Source of the DNA: CAVXZE01 sp963766175
GTDB lineage: Bacteria; Myxococcota_A; UBA9160; UBA6930
Length of the DNA: 64,000 nt
Direction of reading: 5' to 3'
Assembly: GCA_963766175.1 (NCBI GenBank)
Contig: CAVXZE010000008.1
Coordinates: 1-64,000 of the forward strand
How positions within the stretch are numbered: the stretch's first letter is position 1; each line of letters begins with the position of its first letter. This document shows positions 27,886 to 37,541 of the stretch, in pieces. The notes below the pieces were generated by a model, which worked only from the letters and a program-made list of their open reading frames with translations, was not told the origin of the DNA and searched no databases. The position numbers were made by a program, and so were the translations under genes.

Positions 27886-27924
27886 AGCCCGCATTTCTCA
27901 CCGGGTTGGCGAGAAATGCGGGCT
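27886..27924 (-). terminator. 14-bp hairpin at the end of argJ
   Basis: A perfect inverted repeat AGCCCGCATTTCTC / GAGAAATGCGGGCT with an 11-nt loop. Its first base pairs are part of the argJ stop codon (TAG at 27923-27925). No T run follows, so it is either a stem-only terminator or a repetitive palindrome; the outer arm is shared with the palindrome at 45019-45062. Confidence 0.6.
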
Positions 27925-29104
27925 AGCTGGTGTACTCGGCGTTGATCCTCACGTAGTCGTAGGAGAGATCGCAGGTCCACAGGCTGGCGCAGCCCCGGCC
28001 GGTCGCCAGATCCACCCGGATCTCGATCTCCGGCTCGGCGAGCTTCTTCCCCGCCCGCGCCCGGGCGCGGGGTCCGGCCGATCCCCCCCGCCGAAAGACC
28101 GCGACGCCAGCCAGCCGGACCTCTGCACGCTCCAGGTTGATCCGAACCTCCCCGGCTCCCACCGTCTGGAGGATCCGGCCCCAGTTCGGATCGCCTCCGA
28201 AGAGGGCCGTCTTCACCAGCATCGAGTTGCCGATGCGGCGGGCGGCGCGCTCCGCCTCGCTGCGCGTGCGGGCGCCCTCGACTAGGACCGTCACCAGCTT
28301 GGTCGCACCCTCTCCATCCCGGGCGAGGTCGCGGGAGAGATCGGTGCAGACAGCGAGCAAGGCGTCGGCGAGGGCACGGGCGCCCGGGCTCCGCGGGCCT
28401 CGTAGCGGCGCCCCGCCAGCGACCCCGTTCGCCAGCAGCAGGACCGTGTCACTGGTGGACGTCTCCCCATCGATGCTCACCCGGTTGAAGGTCTCCTCCA
28501 CCGTCGTCCGCAGCAGTCGGCGCAGGAAGGGGGCCGCCACCGGGGCGTCGGTCAGCAGGAAGGCGAGCATGGTGGCCATGCGCGGCTCGATCATTCCCGA
28601 GCCCTTGGCGATCCCAGCCACGGTCACCAAGCGGCCGCCCACCCGCACACGCCGGGAGGCGAGCTTCGGGAAGGTGTCGGTGGTCATGATCGCCCGGGCC
28701 GCTTCGCCCAGGCCTTCGGGAGCCAGCGCCTCCCGGGCCAGCAAGACCCCGGCGCGGATCTTGGCCAGGGGGATGGGCTCGCCGATCACCCCGGTGGAGG
28801 CCACCAGCATCTCGTCGGGGGAGCAGCCGAGCGCGCGGGCCGCCATCTCGGTCATCGCCTCGGCCGTGCGCAGGCCCCGCGCCCCCATCGCGACATTGGA
28901 GATGCCGCTGTTCACGATCACGCCGCGCTTGCGGCCGGAGCGCAGACGCTGCTTCGTCAGCACCACCGGCGCCCCGGGCACGGTGGAGCGGGTGAAGACC
29001 CCGGCGGCCGTGGCGGGCACATCGCTCACGATCAGCCCGAGATCCGGATCCCGCTCCTTGATCCCGCAGCAGACCCCGCTCGCCCGGAAGCCCGGAACCG
29101 TCAC
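27923..29104 (-). CDS. argJ: bifunctional glutamate N-acetyltransferase / ornithine acetyltransferase
   Basis: A 393-residue self-processing enzyme recycling acetyl groups in arginine synthesis. The autocleavage site is the Ala-Thr bond in KGSGMIEPRMATMLAFLLTD. Other marks are VIVNSGISNVAMGARGL, VASTGVIGEPIPLAKI and FGGDPNWGRIL. The GTG at 29104, overlapping the secA stop as GTGA, is chosen because MTVPGFRASGV matches the family start. A GTG five codons earlier is possible. Usual motif residues ANACTG are replaced by NSGISN at the substrate loop. A hairpin terminates the gene. Confidence 0.93.
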   Translation of the reverse strand: MTVPGFRASGVCCGIKERDPDLGLIVSDVPATAAGVFTRSTVPGAPVVLTKQRLRSGRKRGVIVNSGISNVAMGARGLRTAEAMTEMAARALGCSPDEMLVASTGVIGEPIPLAKIRAGVLLAREALAPEGLGEAARAIMTTDTFPKLASRRVRVGGRLVTVAGIAKGSGMIEPRMATMLAFLLTDAPVAAPFLRRLLRTTVEETFNRVSIDGETSTSDTVLLLANGVAGGAPLRGPRSPGARALADALLAVCTDLSRDLARDGEGATKLVTVLVEGARTRSEAERAARRIGNSMLVKTALFGGDPNWGRILQTVGAGEVRINLERAEVRLAGVAVFRRGGSAGPRARARAGKKLAEPEIEIRVDLATGRGCASLWTCDLSYDYVRINAEYTS

Positions 29105-31836
29105 GTTATGCCGCAGCACTTCTTGTATTTCTTGCCGCTACCGCAGGGACAGGGCGAATTGCGGCCCACCTTGCCGACCGTCGCAGCCTTCTTGCTTCCC
29201 GCCGGCGGACGGGGAAGGCCGGGCCGCTGCTCCGCGGCGCCCTCTGACGCGGCCGGCGGGGCGGACACGCGGCGCTCCTGCACGGGATCCGGTAGCTCGA
29301 ATTTGAAGAGAATCTCGCTCACGTGCGAGTCGACGCGCTGGTTCATCTCCTCGAACAGGCCGAACCCCTCGCGCTGATACTCGATCTTGGGATCGCGCTG
29401 GGCGTAACCGCGCAGGCTCACGCCTTCGCGCAGGCCGTCCATGGCGTGGAGATGATCCTTCCACTGCCGGTCCAGAGTCTGCAGGACAATGCTGCGCTCG
29501 AAGTCGGCGAACCGGGGGTACCCCGACGTCGCGTACTCCTCGGCGATCGCGTCGCAGCGGCGCCGCTTCTCTTCGAGCACCTCGAGGAGCCGGTCGAATA
29601 CCGCGCGGCCGACGCCATCCCGATCCCGCGCCGGCTTGCCACCCACCAGGAAGGGCTCCTGTCGGGGGTCGAAGGACACGCCCAACTGCGCCTCGACGGC
29701 CTTGGCCAGATTCACGAGGTCTTCCTCCTCCGGGTCCCCCTTGGCGGGCCAATAGCGCTCGAGCAGGTGCACCACCTCGCCCTCGGCGACCTCGAGGATC
29801 TCGTCGTGGATCTCCTCGCGCGCCAGCACCTCCCGCCGCTTGCTGTAGAAGGCCTGACGCTGCTTGTTCATCACGTTGTCGTAGTCGAGGAGATGCTTGC
29901 GGATGTCAAAGTTGCGGGACTCGACCTTCTTCTGGGCGTTCTCGATGGCCCGGGTGATCATCCGGTGCTCGATCGCCTCGCCTTCCTCCAGACCGAGCCG
30001 CTCCATCCACGGCGTGATGCGCTCGGAGCCGAAGATCCGCAGCAGGTTGTCCTCAAGCGAGAGGAAGAACTGGCTCGAGCCCGGGTCTCCCTGGCGGCCG
30101 GAGCGACCCCGCAGCTGGTTGTCGATGCGCCGGCTCTCGTGCCGCTCGGTGCCGATGATGTGGACCCCACCCGCCGCAACGACCTCGGCGGCCTCCGCAC
30201 GGCACTGGGCTTCGAACTCGGCGAGACGCACCGGGTAGTCCGGGTGCTCCCTCTCGCCCCCGCACTTCGCCAGGGCGAGGAACTCGGGGTTTCCTCCCAG
30301 CAGGATGTCGGTCCCGCGGCCGGCCATGTTGGTGGAGATGGTGACGGCGCCCTTTCGGCCGGCCTGGGCGACGATCTCGGCCTCGCGTTCGTGCTGCTTC
30401 GCGTTGAGGACGTTGTGCTTGACGCCACGTTTGGCGAGCCGTCGCGAGAGCTTCTCGGAAGTCTCGATCGAGATGGTACCCACCAGCATCGGCTGGCTTG
30501 CCTCGTGCCGCTCGCAGATCTCGTCGATCACCGCGCCGTACTTCTCGCGCTCGGTCTTGTACACCACGTCGGGCAGATCCTGGCGGATCATCGGCCGGTT
30601 GGTCGGAACGACCAGCACGTCGAGGTCGTAGATCTTCGCGAACTCGGGCGCCTCGGTGTCCGCCGTCCCGGTCATCCCGGCGAGCTTCTCGTACATCCGG
30701 AAGTAGTTCTGGAAGGTGACCGAGGCCAGGGTCTGGTTCTCGCTCTGGACCTGGATCCCCTCCTTGGCCTCGACCGCCTGGTGCAGGCCGTCCGACCAGC
30801 GCCGGCCGGGCATCAGCCGTCCGGTGAACTCGTCGACGATGACCACCTCCTTGCGCCCGGTCTCTCCGGCCTGCACCACGTAGTCCACGTCCCGCTTCTT
30901 CAATGTGTGGGCGCTGAGGGCCTGGTTCGCCGCGTGAAGCACGGGCAGCATCTCGGGGGCGTAGAGGTTCTCGATGCTCAGCAGCTCCTCGACCTTGCGA
31001 ATTCCCTCGTCGGTGAGCGTCGCGTTGTGGTGTTCCTCGTCGACCCAATAGTCCCCGGTCTCCTCGATGTCCTTCTTGGGATCGGCCTTGGCGCCGGCCT
31101 TGAGCCGGGGGATCAGCTGATTCGCGACGGAGTAGAGGCGGGTGTTCTCCTCGGAGGGCCCCGAGATGATCAGCGGTGTCCGGGCTTCGTCGATCAAGAT
31201 CGAGTCGACCTCGTCGACGATCGCGAAGTTGAGCTCTCGTTGTACGCAGGACTCGACGCTCGGCTTCATGTTGTCCCGCAGGTAGTCGAAGCCGAACTCG
31301 TTGTTGGTTCCGTAGGTGACGTCCGCGGCGTAGCTCTCCTTGCGTTCCGCCTCGGAGAGATCGTGGAGGATCACGCCGACGGAGAGGCCCAGGAAGCGGT
31401 GGATCTCTCCCATCCACTCGGCGTGGAAGCGGGCCAGGTAGTCGTTCACGGTGACGACGTGAACACCGTGACCGGTGAGCGCGTTCAGATAGGAGGGCAG
31501 GGTCGCGACGAAGGTCTTCCCTTCGCCGGTCTTCATCTCCGCGATCTTGCCCTCGTGGAGCACGATCCCCCCGAGCAGCTGCACGTCGAAGTGGCGCTTG
31601 CCGATGGCCCGCTTCATGGCCTCGCGAACCGTGGCGAAGGTCTCCGGGATCAAATCGTCGAGGGGCTCCCCGTTCTCCAGGCGCTGCCGGAACTCCCCCG
31701 TCCGGGCGCGGAGCGCCACGTCGGAGAGAGCGGCGGCCTCGGGCTCCAACCGGTTGATCCGCTCGACAAGGGGAATCAGCCGCTTGAGCTCGCGGTCGTT
31801 CTTGGTGCCGATGATCTTTCGGACGAAATTCAGCAT
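29101..31836 (-). CDS. secA: preprotein translocase ATPase SecA
   Basis: A 911-residue motor that drives proteins through SecYEG. Walker A is MKTGEGKTFVATLP, the DEAD-like box is IVDEVDSILIDEARTPLIIS, and DEFTGRLMPGRRWSDGLHQA, TNMAGRGTDILLGG and GRSGRQGDPGSSQFFLSLED are typical. The C-terminus ends in the zinc-binding SEC-C motif GRNSPCPCGSGKKYKKCCG. A Pro/Ala linker precedes this. It follows the M23 peptidase gene by 82 bp. Confidence 0.98.
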   Translation of the reverse strand: MLNFVRKIIGTKNDRELKRLIPLVERINRLEPEAAALSDVALRARTGEFRQRLENGEPLDDLIPETFATVREAMKRAIGKRHFDVQLLGGIVLHEGKIAEMKTGEGKTFVATLPSYLNALTGHGVHVVTVNDYLARFHAEWMGEIHRFLGLSVGVILHDLSEAERKESYAADVTYGTNNEFGFDYLRDNMKPSVESCVQRELNFAIVDEVDSILIDEARTPLIISGPSEENTRLYSVANQLIPRLKAGAKADPKKDIEETGDYWVDEEHHNATLTDEGIRKVEELLSIENLYAPEMLPVLHAANQALSAHTLKKRDVDYVVQAGETGRKEVVIVDEFTGRLMPGRRWSDGLHQAVEAKEGIQVQSENQTLASVTFQNYFRMYEKLAGMTGTADTEAPEFAKIYDLDVLVVPTNRPMIRQDLPDVVYKTEREKYGAVIDEICERHEASQPMLVGTISIETSEKLSRRLAKRGVKHNVLNAKQHEREAEIVAQAGRKGAVTISTNMAGRGTDILLGGNPEFLALAKCGGEREHPDYPVRLAEFEAQCRAEAAEVVAAGGVHIIGTERHESRRIDNQLRGRSGRQGDPGSSQFFLSLEDNLLRIFGSERITPWMERLGLEEGEAIEHRMITRAIENAQKKVESRNFDIRKHLLDYDNVMNKQRQAFYSKRREVLAREEIHDEILEVAEGEVVHLLERYWPAKGDPEEEDLVNLAKAVEAQLGVSFDPRQEPFLVGGKPARDRDGVGRAVFDRLLEVLEEKRRRCDAIAEEYATSGYPRFADFERSIVLQTLDRQWKDHLHAMDGLREGVSLRGYAQRDPKIEYQREGFGLFEEMNQRVDSHVSEILFKFELPDPVQERRVSAPPAASEGAAEQRPGLPRPPAGSKKAATVGKVGRNSPCPCGSGKKYKKCCGIT

Positions 31837-31918
31837 CGCGGGAAGTCGGATCTCCCCTTCGAAGAAGGCCTCGGAACGGCGATTCCGAATGTACGGGAGG
31901 GCACCCTGGGGGGCAAAT

Positions 31919-32929
31919 CTACTCGAAGATGTAGTTGTGCGGGTTGACCGATTTGCCCTTCACTTCCACCGCGTAGTGGAGATGGGGGCCGGTGCTGCGG
32001 CCGGTGCTTCCCACCGAGGCAATGCGCTCTCCGCGCTCGATCGTCTGACCCTTGTTGACGTGGATCTCGGCAGCGTGACCGTAGGAGGTCCGCAGGCCGA
32101 AGCCGTGCTCGATCACCAGCGTCTTGCCGAGGGGACCCTTGCGCCCGGCGAAAACCACCTTGCCCCGGGCCGGCGCCACGATCGGCGTGCCGAAGTCCGA
32201 GGCGATGTCGAGCCCCGAGTGGAAGCTGCGGCGCCCCGTGAAGGGCGAGACGCGATAGCCGTAGCCGGAGGTCACCCAGCCCTCCGTGGGCCAGATCGAG
32301 GGCATGGACGCCAAGCGGTGTTTCTTGCCCTCGAGACCCTGGACCAGCTCCTCGAAGGACGTCGCCTGGGCGGTGGTACGAATCGCCAGGCGCCGGATCC
32401 CGTCCCGTGTCCCCGCCAGGACTCCGCTGTCCAGGTACAAGGAAGCGCTCCGGGGAGGCGGGGGCTCGAGGCTTTCCGGGCCGCCCTGCCCTCCCGGCGT
32501 GGCGATCTCCTCCCCGGTCGAGGTCTCGGCCCCGCTGGCGGGCATGGAGGAGGTGGGCTCCTCGAGCCCGCCGCCCTGCCCGGCGGCGGCGCCATCGGGA
32601 ACCTCGGCCTCCACCATGGCGCCGGGAAGATCCGCGATCACCCGGACCTTGCGCTCGAATTCCCAGAGCCGAGCGAACTCATCCTCGAGGGAGGCGAGCC
32701 CACCGGCCAGAGTATCGAGCTCGCCGCGGTGCTGGGCAGTCTGCTGGCGGAGCCGGTCCACATCCACGGCGTTCCAACGCAGGCGCACGTAGTCGATGCT
32801 TCCGGCGACCACCAGGACCGCAAGGACCACGGCTGCCCAGGGACCGTACTCGACCAGCCACCGAGGAACCTGGTAGCGGCGAAGCGCGCTGGCTTCGTCG
32901 GTTACCACGATGACCTGGGCCCGATTCAT
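31919..32929 (-). CDS. membrane-anchored M23 (LytM) metallopeptidase
   Basis: A 336-residue protein: a short cytoplasmic N-terminus, one membrane segment (WAAVVLAVLVVAGSIDYVRL, about residues 30-50), a coiled coil (VDRLRQQTAQHRGELDTLAG), a Pro/Gly/Ser linker and a C-terminal LytM domain. The zinc ligands are present: H and D in RRSFHSGLDIASDFG and the HLH in STGPHLHYAVEVKG. Such enzymes cut peptidoglycan cross-bridges or act as spatial activators. It precedes secA, an arrangement seen in several deltaproteobacteria. Confidence 0.92.
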   Translation of the reverse strand: MNRAQVIVVTDEASALRRYQVPRWLVEYGPWAAVVLAVLVVAGSIDYVRLRWNAVDVDRLRQQTAQHRGELDTLAGGLASLEDEFARLWEFERKVRVIADLPGAMVEAEVPDGAAAGQGGGLEEPTSSMPASGAETSTGEEIATPGGQGGPESLEPPPPRSASLYLDSGVLAGTRDGIRRLAIRTTAQATSFEELVQGLEGKKHRLASMPSIWPTEGWVTSGYGYRVSPFTGRRSFHSGLDIASDFGTPIVAPARGKVVFAGRKGPLGKTLVIEHGFGLRTSYGHAAEIHVNKGQTIERGERIASVGSTGRSTGPHLHYAVEVKGKSVNPHNYIFE

Positions 32930-32998
32930 TTCCCGTCCCGCTCCCTAGCCCCACTGTGTCGCCTGGCGGGGCCGGACCTCTGCGCAGGCGCGCGACCC

Positions 32999-33346
32999 TC
33001 AGCCCGGAAGCTTGATCCGGAGGATCAGCTTCCCCATCTGGATCTCGTCCCCGTCCGTGAGAGCGCGCTTCTCCTCTCGGGTGCCATTGACCAGGGTTCC
33101 GTTGGTGCTGCCCAGATCCTGAACGAAAAAGGTGTCCTCATCGAAGCCAATCGCGGCGTGGGCTCTCGAGATGGTGCGCTCGGCCAGAACCACGTCCGCC
33201 CCGCGTCCCCTTCCGATCACCATCCAGTCCCGGTCCACGGGCACCTCGAGTCCCTCGTAGAATCCCTGCAGCACGCAGATGCTGGTTCCGGGCGGCACCG
33301 GACCGCAGCTTCGGCGCTCCTGCTGTGCCACCCCGCCCTCAGTCAT
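32999..33346 (-). CDS. small FHA-domain protein
   Basis: A 115-residue protein made of one forkhead-associated domain: VIGRGRGADVVLAERTISRA followed by HAAI, then FFVQDLGSTNGTLVNGTREE. The phosphothreonine-binding residues (G-R, S-R-x-H, N-G) are all present. It lacks other domains, so it should be a cytosolic adaptor binding phosphorylated partners. A candidate source of phosphorylation is the Ser/Thr kinase encoded 4 kb away, an inference only. It lies 69 bp upstream of the M23 gene and 180 bp downstream of recN. Confidence 0.9.
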   Translation of the reverse strand: MTEGGVAQQERRSCGPVPPGTSICVLQGFYEGLEVPVDRDWMVIGRGRGADVVLAERTISRAHAAIGFDEDTFFVQDLGSTNGTLVNGTREEKRALTDGDEIQMGKLILRIKLPG

Positions 33347-33526
33347 TCGTCACCCCACCCGGGAGCCGACCGTGACGTCCATCACGCTCCGCTTTCTGGG
33401 GGTCGGCCCGTCTGAATCTCATCGGTGCAGGAAGACGCGGACTTGACGGGTCCATCCACCCGCAGCAAGCGGCCGATCGACCGCCTCTCGGGGTGATCCC
33501 GGCCCCCTCCGTGCGGTGGGCGTCGC

Positions 33527-35242
33527 TCAGCCGGGGCTCGGCTCGCGGCCCTTACCGGCCGAGAGCAGAGACCGGGCGTGACGGCGGGTGGCCTCGCTGA
33601 TGACCTCTCCCCCGGCCATGCGGGCGACCTCCTCGACTCGCCGCTTCGGGTCCAGGGGATCGACGGCGATCATGGTGCGGCCCTTCGACTCGAACTTGGC
33701 CACCCGGAAGTGGTGCTGGCCGCGGGCTGCGATCTGCGGCAGGTGGGTGATGCAGAGAACCTGGTGGTCGCCGCTGAGCTCCTCGAGAGCCGCACCCACG
33801 CGATCGGCCACCTGCCCTCCAATCGCCGAATCGACCTCGTCGAAGATCAGCACCATTCCCGCGTCCGCCCGACGCAGCACGTTCTTGAGCGCCAGGAAGA
33901 CCCTCGAGAGCTCTCCCCCGGAAGCGACCCGCCGAAGCGAACGCGGCGATTCGCCGGCATTCGCCGAGAAGAGGAACTCCGGAGCCTCGGCTCCGTTGAG
34001 TCCACAGGGAATCCCGGGGGCGGCCTCGACCGGCTGCAGAGCCACCTCAAAACGGGCCGTGGGCATGGCGAGCTCGGCAAGAGCCGCCTCCACCGCAGAA
34101 GCCAGCTTCTTCCCGGCACGCCGGCGGCCCTTTCCGAGCGCCGTGGCGTCTCGCTCCACCCGCGCGAACTCCGCCTCCCGCTCGCTCTCGAGCTTGCAGA
34201 GCCGATCGTCGCGACCGCCGAGAGCCGCCAGCTCCTGGGCTGCCCGCTCGCGGTAGCTGAGGATCTCGTCGGTGGTCGCGCCGTACTTTCGGCGCAGCCG
34301 CTCGATCTGTGCGATCCGCTCTTCGAGCCGGGTCAGTCGGGCCGGATCCGCCTCCACAGCGGCGGCGTAGCGCTCCAGCTCCGCAGCCGCATCGCCGAGG
34401 TCGGTCTGCGCCACCCACAGCCGCTCCGCCAGGGGGCCCAGTATCGGGTCGAGCTGCGCCAGCCCCTCGATGACACGGGCGACCTCACCGACCAGATCCG
34501 TGGCGCTCGTCGCCTCGAACCGGGCGGGATCCCCGGCGAGCCGGGCGGCCGCGCCATCGGTCTCGGAGCGGAGCCGCTCAGCGTGGACCAGGCGCCCGTG
34601 CTCGGCGGAGATGCGCTCCACCTCGTCGACATCGAGCCGCGCGTCGTCGATCTCGCCGACCTGGAAGGCCAGAAAATCCTCCCTACGGGCCCGCTCCTCG
34701 GCGGCGTCCCGGAGACGGGCGATCTCCTCGGCGCGGGCGCGAAGCGCCGAGACTCCCGCCCGGACCCCCGCGCAGCGCTCCCCGAGCCCCCCGAACTCGT
34801 CCAGGACACGGCCTTGAATCTCGGGCCGGAGCAGGCCCTGCGACTGGTGCTGACTGCTGATCTCGATCCGGCCGGCGAAGAGCTCCGCGAGGGTCGCGAT
34901 GGGTACGAGACATCCGCCCACCTGGGCGCGACTCCTTCCACTCTTCTTGAGGGTGCGCCGCACCACCAGCTCGTGATCGTCGACCGGGAGACCGCGATCG
35001 GCGAGCTCCGCCTCGAGCTCGGGGAGCCGATCGGTCCGAAACACCGCCTCCACCACCGCCTGATCGGCGCCCTCCCGGATCGCAGCTGCCGAGGCGCGCG
35101 CCCCGGCCAGCATTCCCAGCGCACCTAGGACGACGGACTTGCCGGCGCCGGTCTCGCCGGTCACCACGTTCAATCCGGGGCCGAACTCGAGCTCGATCCG
35201 GTCCACCAGCGCCAGCTGCTCGATCCGGAGCAGCTCGATCAT
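33527..35242 (-). CDS. recN: DNA repair protein RecN
   Basis: A 571-residue SMC-like ATPase. Walker A is GETGAGKSVVLGALGMLAGA, the ABC signature is ASGGELSRVFLALKNVL and Walker B is VLIFDEVDSAIGGQVADRVG. The middle is a long coiled coil. RecN acts early at double-strand breaks. ATG 35242 (MIELLRIEQLALV) overlaps the nadK stop by 4 bp and is preferred over an ATG four codons earlier. Confidence 0.96.
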   Translation of the reverse strand: MIELLRIEQLALVDRIELEFGPGLNVVTGETGAGKSVVLGALGMLAGARASAAAIREGADQAVVEAVFRTDRLPELEAELADRGLPVDDHELVVRRTLKKSGRSRAQVGGCLVPIATLAELFAGRIEISSQHQSQGLLRPEIQGRVLDEFGGLGERCAGVRAGVSALRARAEEIARLRDAAEERARREDFLAFQVGEIDDARLDVDEVERISAEHGRLVHAERLRSETDGAAARLAGDPARFEATSATDLVGEVARVIEGLAQLDPILGPLAERLWVAQTDLGDAAAELERYAAAVEADPARLTRLEERIAQIERLRRKYGATTDEILSYRERAAQELAALGGRDDRLCKLESEREAEFARVERDATALGKGRRRAGKKLASAVEAALAELAMPTARFEVALQPVEAAPGIPCGLNGAEAPEFLFSANAGESPRSLRRVASGGELSRVFLALKNVLRRADAGMVLIFDEVDSAIGGQVADRVGAALEELSGDHQVLCITHLPQIAARGQHHFRVAKFESKGRTMIAVDPLDPKRRVEEVARMAGGEVISEATRRHARSLLSAGKGREPSPG

Positions 35243-36102
35243 CCGGCTCCCCAACCGAGCTTGGTGCGCAGGACGTCGAAGCGCGAGCGGTACCGATCGA
35301 CCACGAAGTGGACGGGACGTTCCGATGCCGCGACGACGACACGATCTCCTGCCGCCAGGGTGAGGCCCGTCTGGCCGTCGACAGTGAGCTGGGCGTGACC
35401 GTCCCGAGGAAACACGAGGATCTCCAACCGGGACGCCTCGGGAAGCACGATCGGCCGCTGGGTGAGCGTGTGCGGACAGATGGGCGTGAGGACGAAAACC
35501 CGCGAGCCCGGCATCAGAATCGGACCCCCTGCGGAGAGGGTGTAGGCCGTGGATCCCGTCGGCGTGGAGACAATGAGTCCGTCGCCGTGATAGGTGGTCA
35601 CCGGCACCCCATCGGCGAGCATCTCCAGATCGATCATGCGCGAGAGCTCGCTCCGGGTGATCACCGCGTCGTTCAGCGCCAGGTAGCGCCCGAGCTCGCG
35701 GCCATCCCGCTCCACGTAGACCTCGAGCCGCATCCGCTCGACCGTCTCGTAGTCGCCCGCGAGCACCCTCTCCAGCATTTCGTGCTGCTCCTCGGGCGCC
35801 ACCTCCGCCAGGAAGCCCAGCTGGCCGAGGTTCACACCGAGAATCGGAACCGCGCTGTCTTCCATGTCGCGGGCCACCGCCAGCAAGGTGCCGTCACCTC
35901 CCAGCACCACCATCAGGTCGACGCGGCGGCCGAGCTCCGAACGCTCGTGTCCGGGGCTGTCGAGCCAGCGGGCCGCCTCCGCGTCCGGCTCGACGCGCAC
36001 GCCGCGGGCGACCAGCCATTTCTCGAGGGCCGTGGCCGCCTCGCCCGCCGCCGCCGAATCCGGCTTGAGACAGAGTCCGACGGATCGGATCGGTGTGGCC
36101 AT
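35239..36102 (-). CDS. nadK: NAD kinase
   Basis: A 287-residue enzyme phosphorylating NAD to NADP. It shows the GGDGT motif (LMVVLGGDGTLLAVARDMED), ILGVNLGQLGFLAEV, NDAVITRSELSRMIDLEM, the YHGDGLIVSTPTGSTAYTLS loop and the C-terminal VDGQTGLTLAAGD. The nadK-recN pair is common in bacteria. It is divergent from rarA across a 50-bp gap. Confidence 0.96.
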   Translation of the reverse strand: MATPIRSVGLCLKPDSAAAGEAATALEKWLVARGVRVEPDAEAARWLDSPGHERSELGRRVDLMVVLGGDGTLLAVARDMEDSAVPILGVNLGQLGFLAEVAPEEQHEMLERVLAGDYETVERMRLEVYVERDGRELGRYLALNDAVITRSELSRMIDLEMLADGVPVTTYHGDGLIVSTPTGSTAYTLSAGGPILMPGSRVFVLTPICPHTLTQRPIVLPEASRLEILVFPRDGHAQLTVDGQTGLTLAAGDRVVVAASERPVHFVVDRYRSRFDVLRTKLGWGAG

Positions 36103-36152
36103 CCCCGTTGACTAACACAGCCAGCAATTCTCAACAAAGGTAGAATCCGGCC

Positions 36153-37541
36153 ATGTCGCCGGGGGAGTCTCTCGACCTCTTCCCGGGGGAGCAGAGACCG
36201 GGTACCGCTGCGCCGGGCGCTCCCCTCGCGGACCGGGTGCGCCCGCGCTCCCTGGACGAGGTGATCGGCCAGGGCCATCTGGTGGCTCCCGGGGCGCCGC
36301 TTCGCGCCCTGATCGAGGCGGGCGAGCTGCCCTCGCTGATCTTCTGGGGCCCGCCCGGGACGGGCAAGACCACCCTGGCGCGCCTGCTGGCCGCCCAGCC
36401 CGACAGCCGATTCGTGGGCCTCTCGGCCGTCGCGGTGGGCGTGAAGGAGGTGCGCGGCGTGGTCGAGGAGGCGCGCGGCGCCCTCCGCGTCGGGCAGCGC
36501 ACGGTGTTCTTCCTGGACGAGATCCACCGCTTCAATCGAGCCCAGCAGGATGCGCTGCTCCCCCACGTCGAGGCGGGCACAGTGACACTGATCGGTGCCA
36601 CCACGGAGAACCCCTCCTTTGAGGTGATCGCGCCCCTGCTCTCCCGTTGCCGGGTCTTCACCCTCCGGCCACTCGACGTGGAAGACCTGACGATGCTGTT
36701 GCGGCGCGCCATGGCCGACAACGACCGCGGGCTCGGAGGCTCCGGTGTGAGCGTCTCCGAAGACTCCTTTGCCGCCATCGCCCACGCCGCCGACGGAGAT
36801 GCCAGGCGCGCGCTCGGCATGCTCCAGACCGCCGTTGCCTTTCACCAGCTCGGCAAGGCGGCCCGCGAACCCCTCGACCCGGAGACAGTGGCGGAGGCGG
36901 TCGGTCAGAAGGTTCTGCTCCACGACCGCGACCGGGAGGAGCACTACAACGTCATCTCCGCACTGATCAAGAGCCTGCGCGCCAGCGATCCCGATGCGGC
37001 GCTCTACTATCTGGCGCGGATGCTGGCCGCCGGAGAGGATCCGCTCTTCATCGCCAGGCGCCTGGTGGTCTTCGCCTCGGAGGACGTGGGGAACGCGGAG
37101 CCCGCCGCACTGGGTCTGGCCACCTCCTGTTATCTGGCGGTGGAGCGGATCGGTCTGCCCGAGGGACGGATCCCGCTGGCGCACGCCATCAGCTTCCTCG
37201 CCTGCGCGCCGAAGAGCAACGCGTCCTACATCGCGCTCGGCCGCGCGACCGAAGCCGTGGAGAAGTTCGGCTCGGCCCCGGTCCCCATGCACCTGCGCAA
37301 CGCTCCGACCCCGCTGATGAAGGAGCAGGGATACAGCCGGGGCTACCGCTATCCCCACGACGAGCCCGAAACCTTCGTCGAGGCCCGAAACCTGCCCGAG
37401 GCGCTCGGGAACGTCCGCTTCTACGAGCCCAGTGAACGAGGGGCCGAGGCGACAATCGCCGAACGCCTGCGCGAGTGGCGAAGGCGACGCCGCGAGAACG
37501 ACCCGCCTGGAGACGCCGGGCCGGAGCCGACGCGTGATTGA
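36153..37541 (+). CDS. rarA: replication-associated recombination protein A (RarA/MgsIP1-like AAA+ ATPase)
   Basis: A 462-residue clamp-loader-like ATPase that acts at stalled replication forks. Walker A is FWGPPGTGKTTLARLLA, Walker B is VFFLDEIHRFNRAQQDALLP, and sensor regions LIGATTENPSFEVIAPLLSR and DGDARRALGMLQ follow. The C-terminal tetramerisation part has GNAEPAALGLATSCYLAVER and the family ending YRYPHDEPE. A -10-like TAGAAT lies only 7 bp before the ATG, and no Shine-Dalgarno is seen, so the message may be nearly leaderless. Confidence 0.95.
   Translation: MSPGESLDLFPGEQRPGTAAPGAPLADRVRPRSLDEVIGQGHLVAPGAPLRALIEAGELPSLIFWGPPGTGKTTLARLLAAQPDSRFVGLSAVAVGVKEVRGVVEEARGALRVGQRTVFFLDEIHRFNRAQQDALLPHVEAGTVTLIGATTENPSFEVIAPLLSRCRVFTLRPLDVEDLTMLLRRAMADNDRGLGGSGVSVSEDSFAAIAHAADGDARRALGMLQTAVAFHQLGKAAREPLDPETVAEAVGQKVLLHDRDREEHYNVISALIKSLRASDPDAALYYLARMLAAGEDPLFIARRLVVFASEDVGNAEPAALGLATSCYLAVERIGLPEGRIPLAHAISFLACAPKSNASYIALGRATEAVEKFGSAPVPMHLRNAPTPLMKEQGYSRGYRYPHDEPETFVEARNLPEALGNVRFYEPSERGAEATIAERLREWRRRRRENDPPGDAGPEPTRD

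Noticed and set aside
29323..31947. 874-residue plus-strand open frame opposite secA
   Set aside because: It mirrors secA codon by codon, has no family motif and no ribosome site.
37432..37533. Longer N-terminus for the Ser/Thr kinase starting inside rarA
   Set aside because: Those codons belong to rarA; the GTG at 37534 has a Shine-Dalgarno and gives a normal start.
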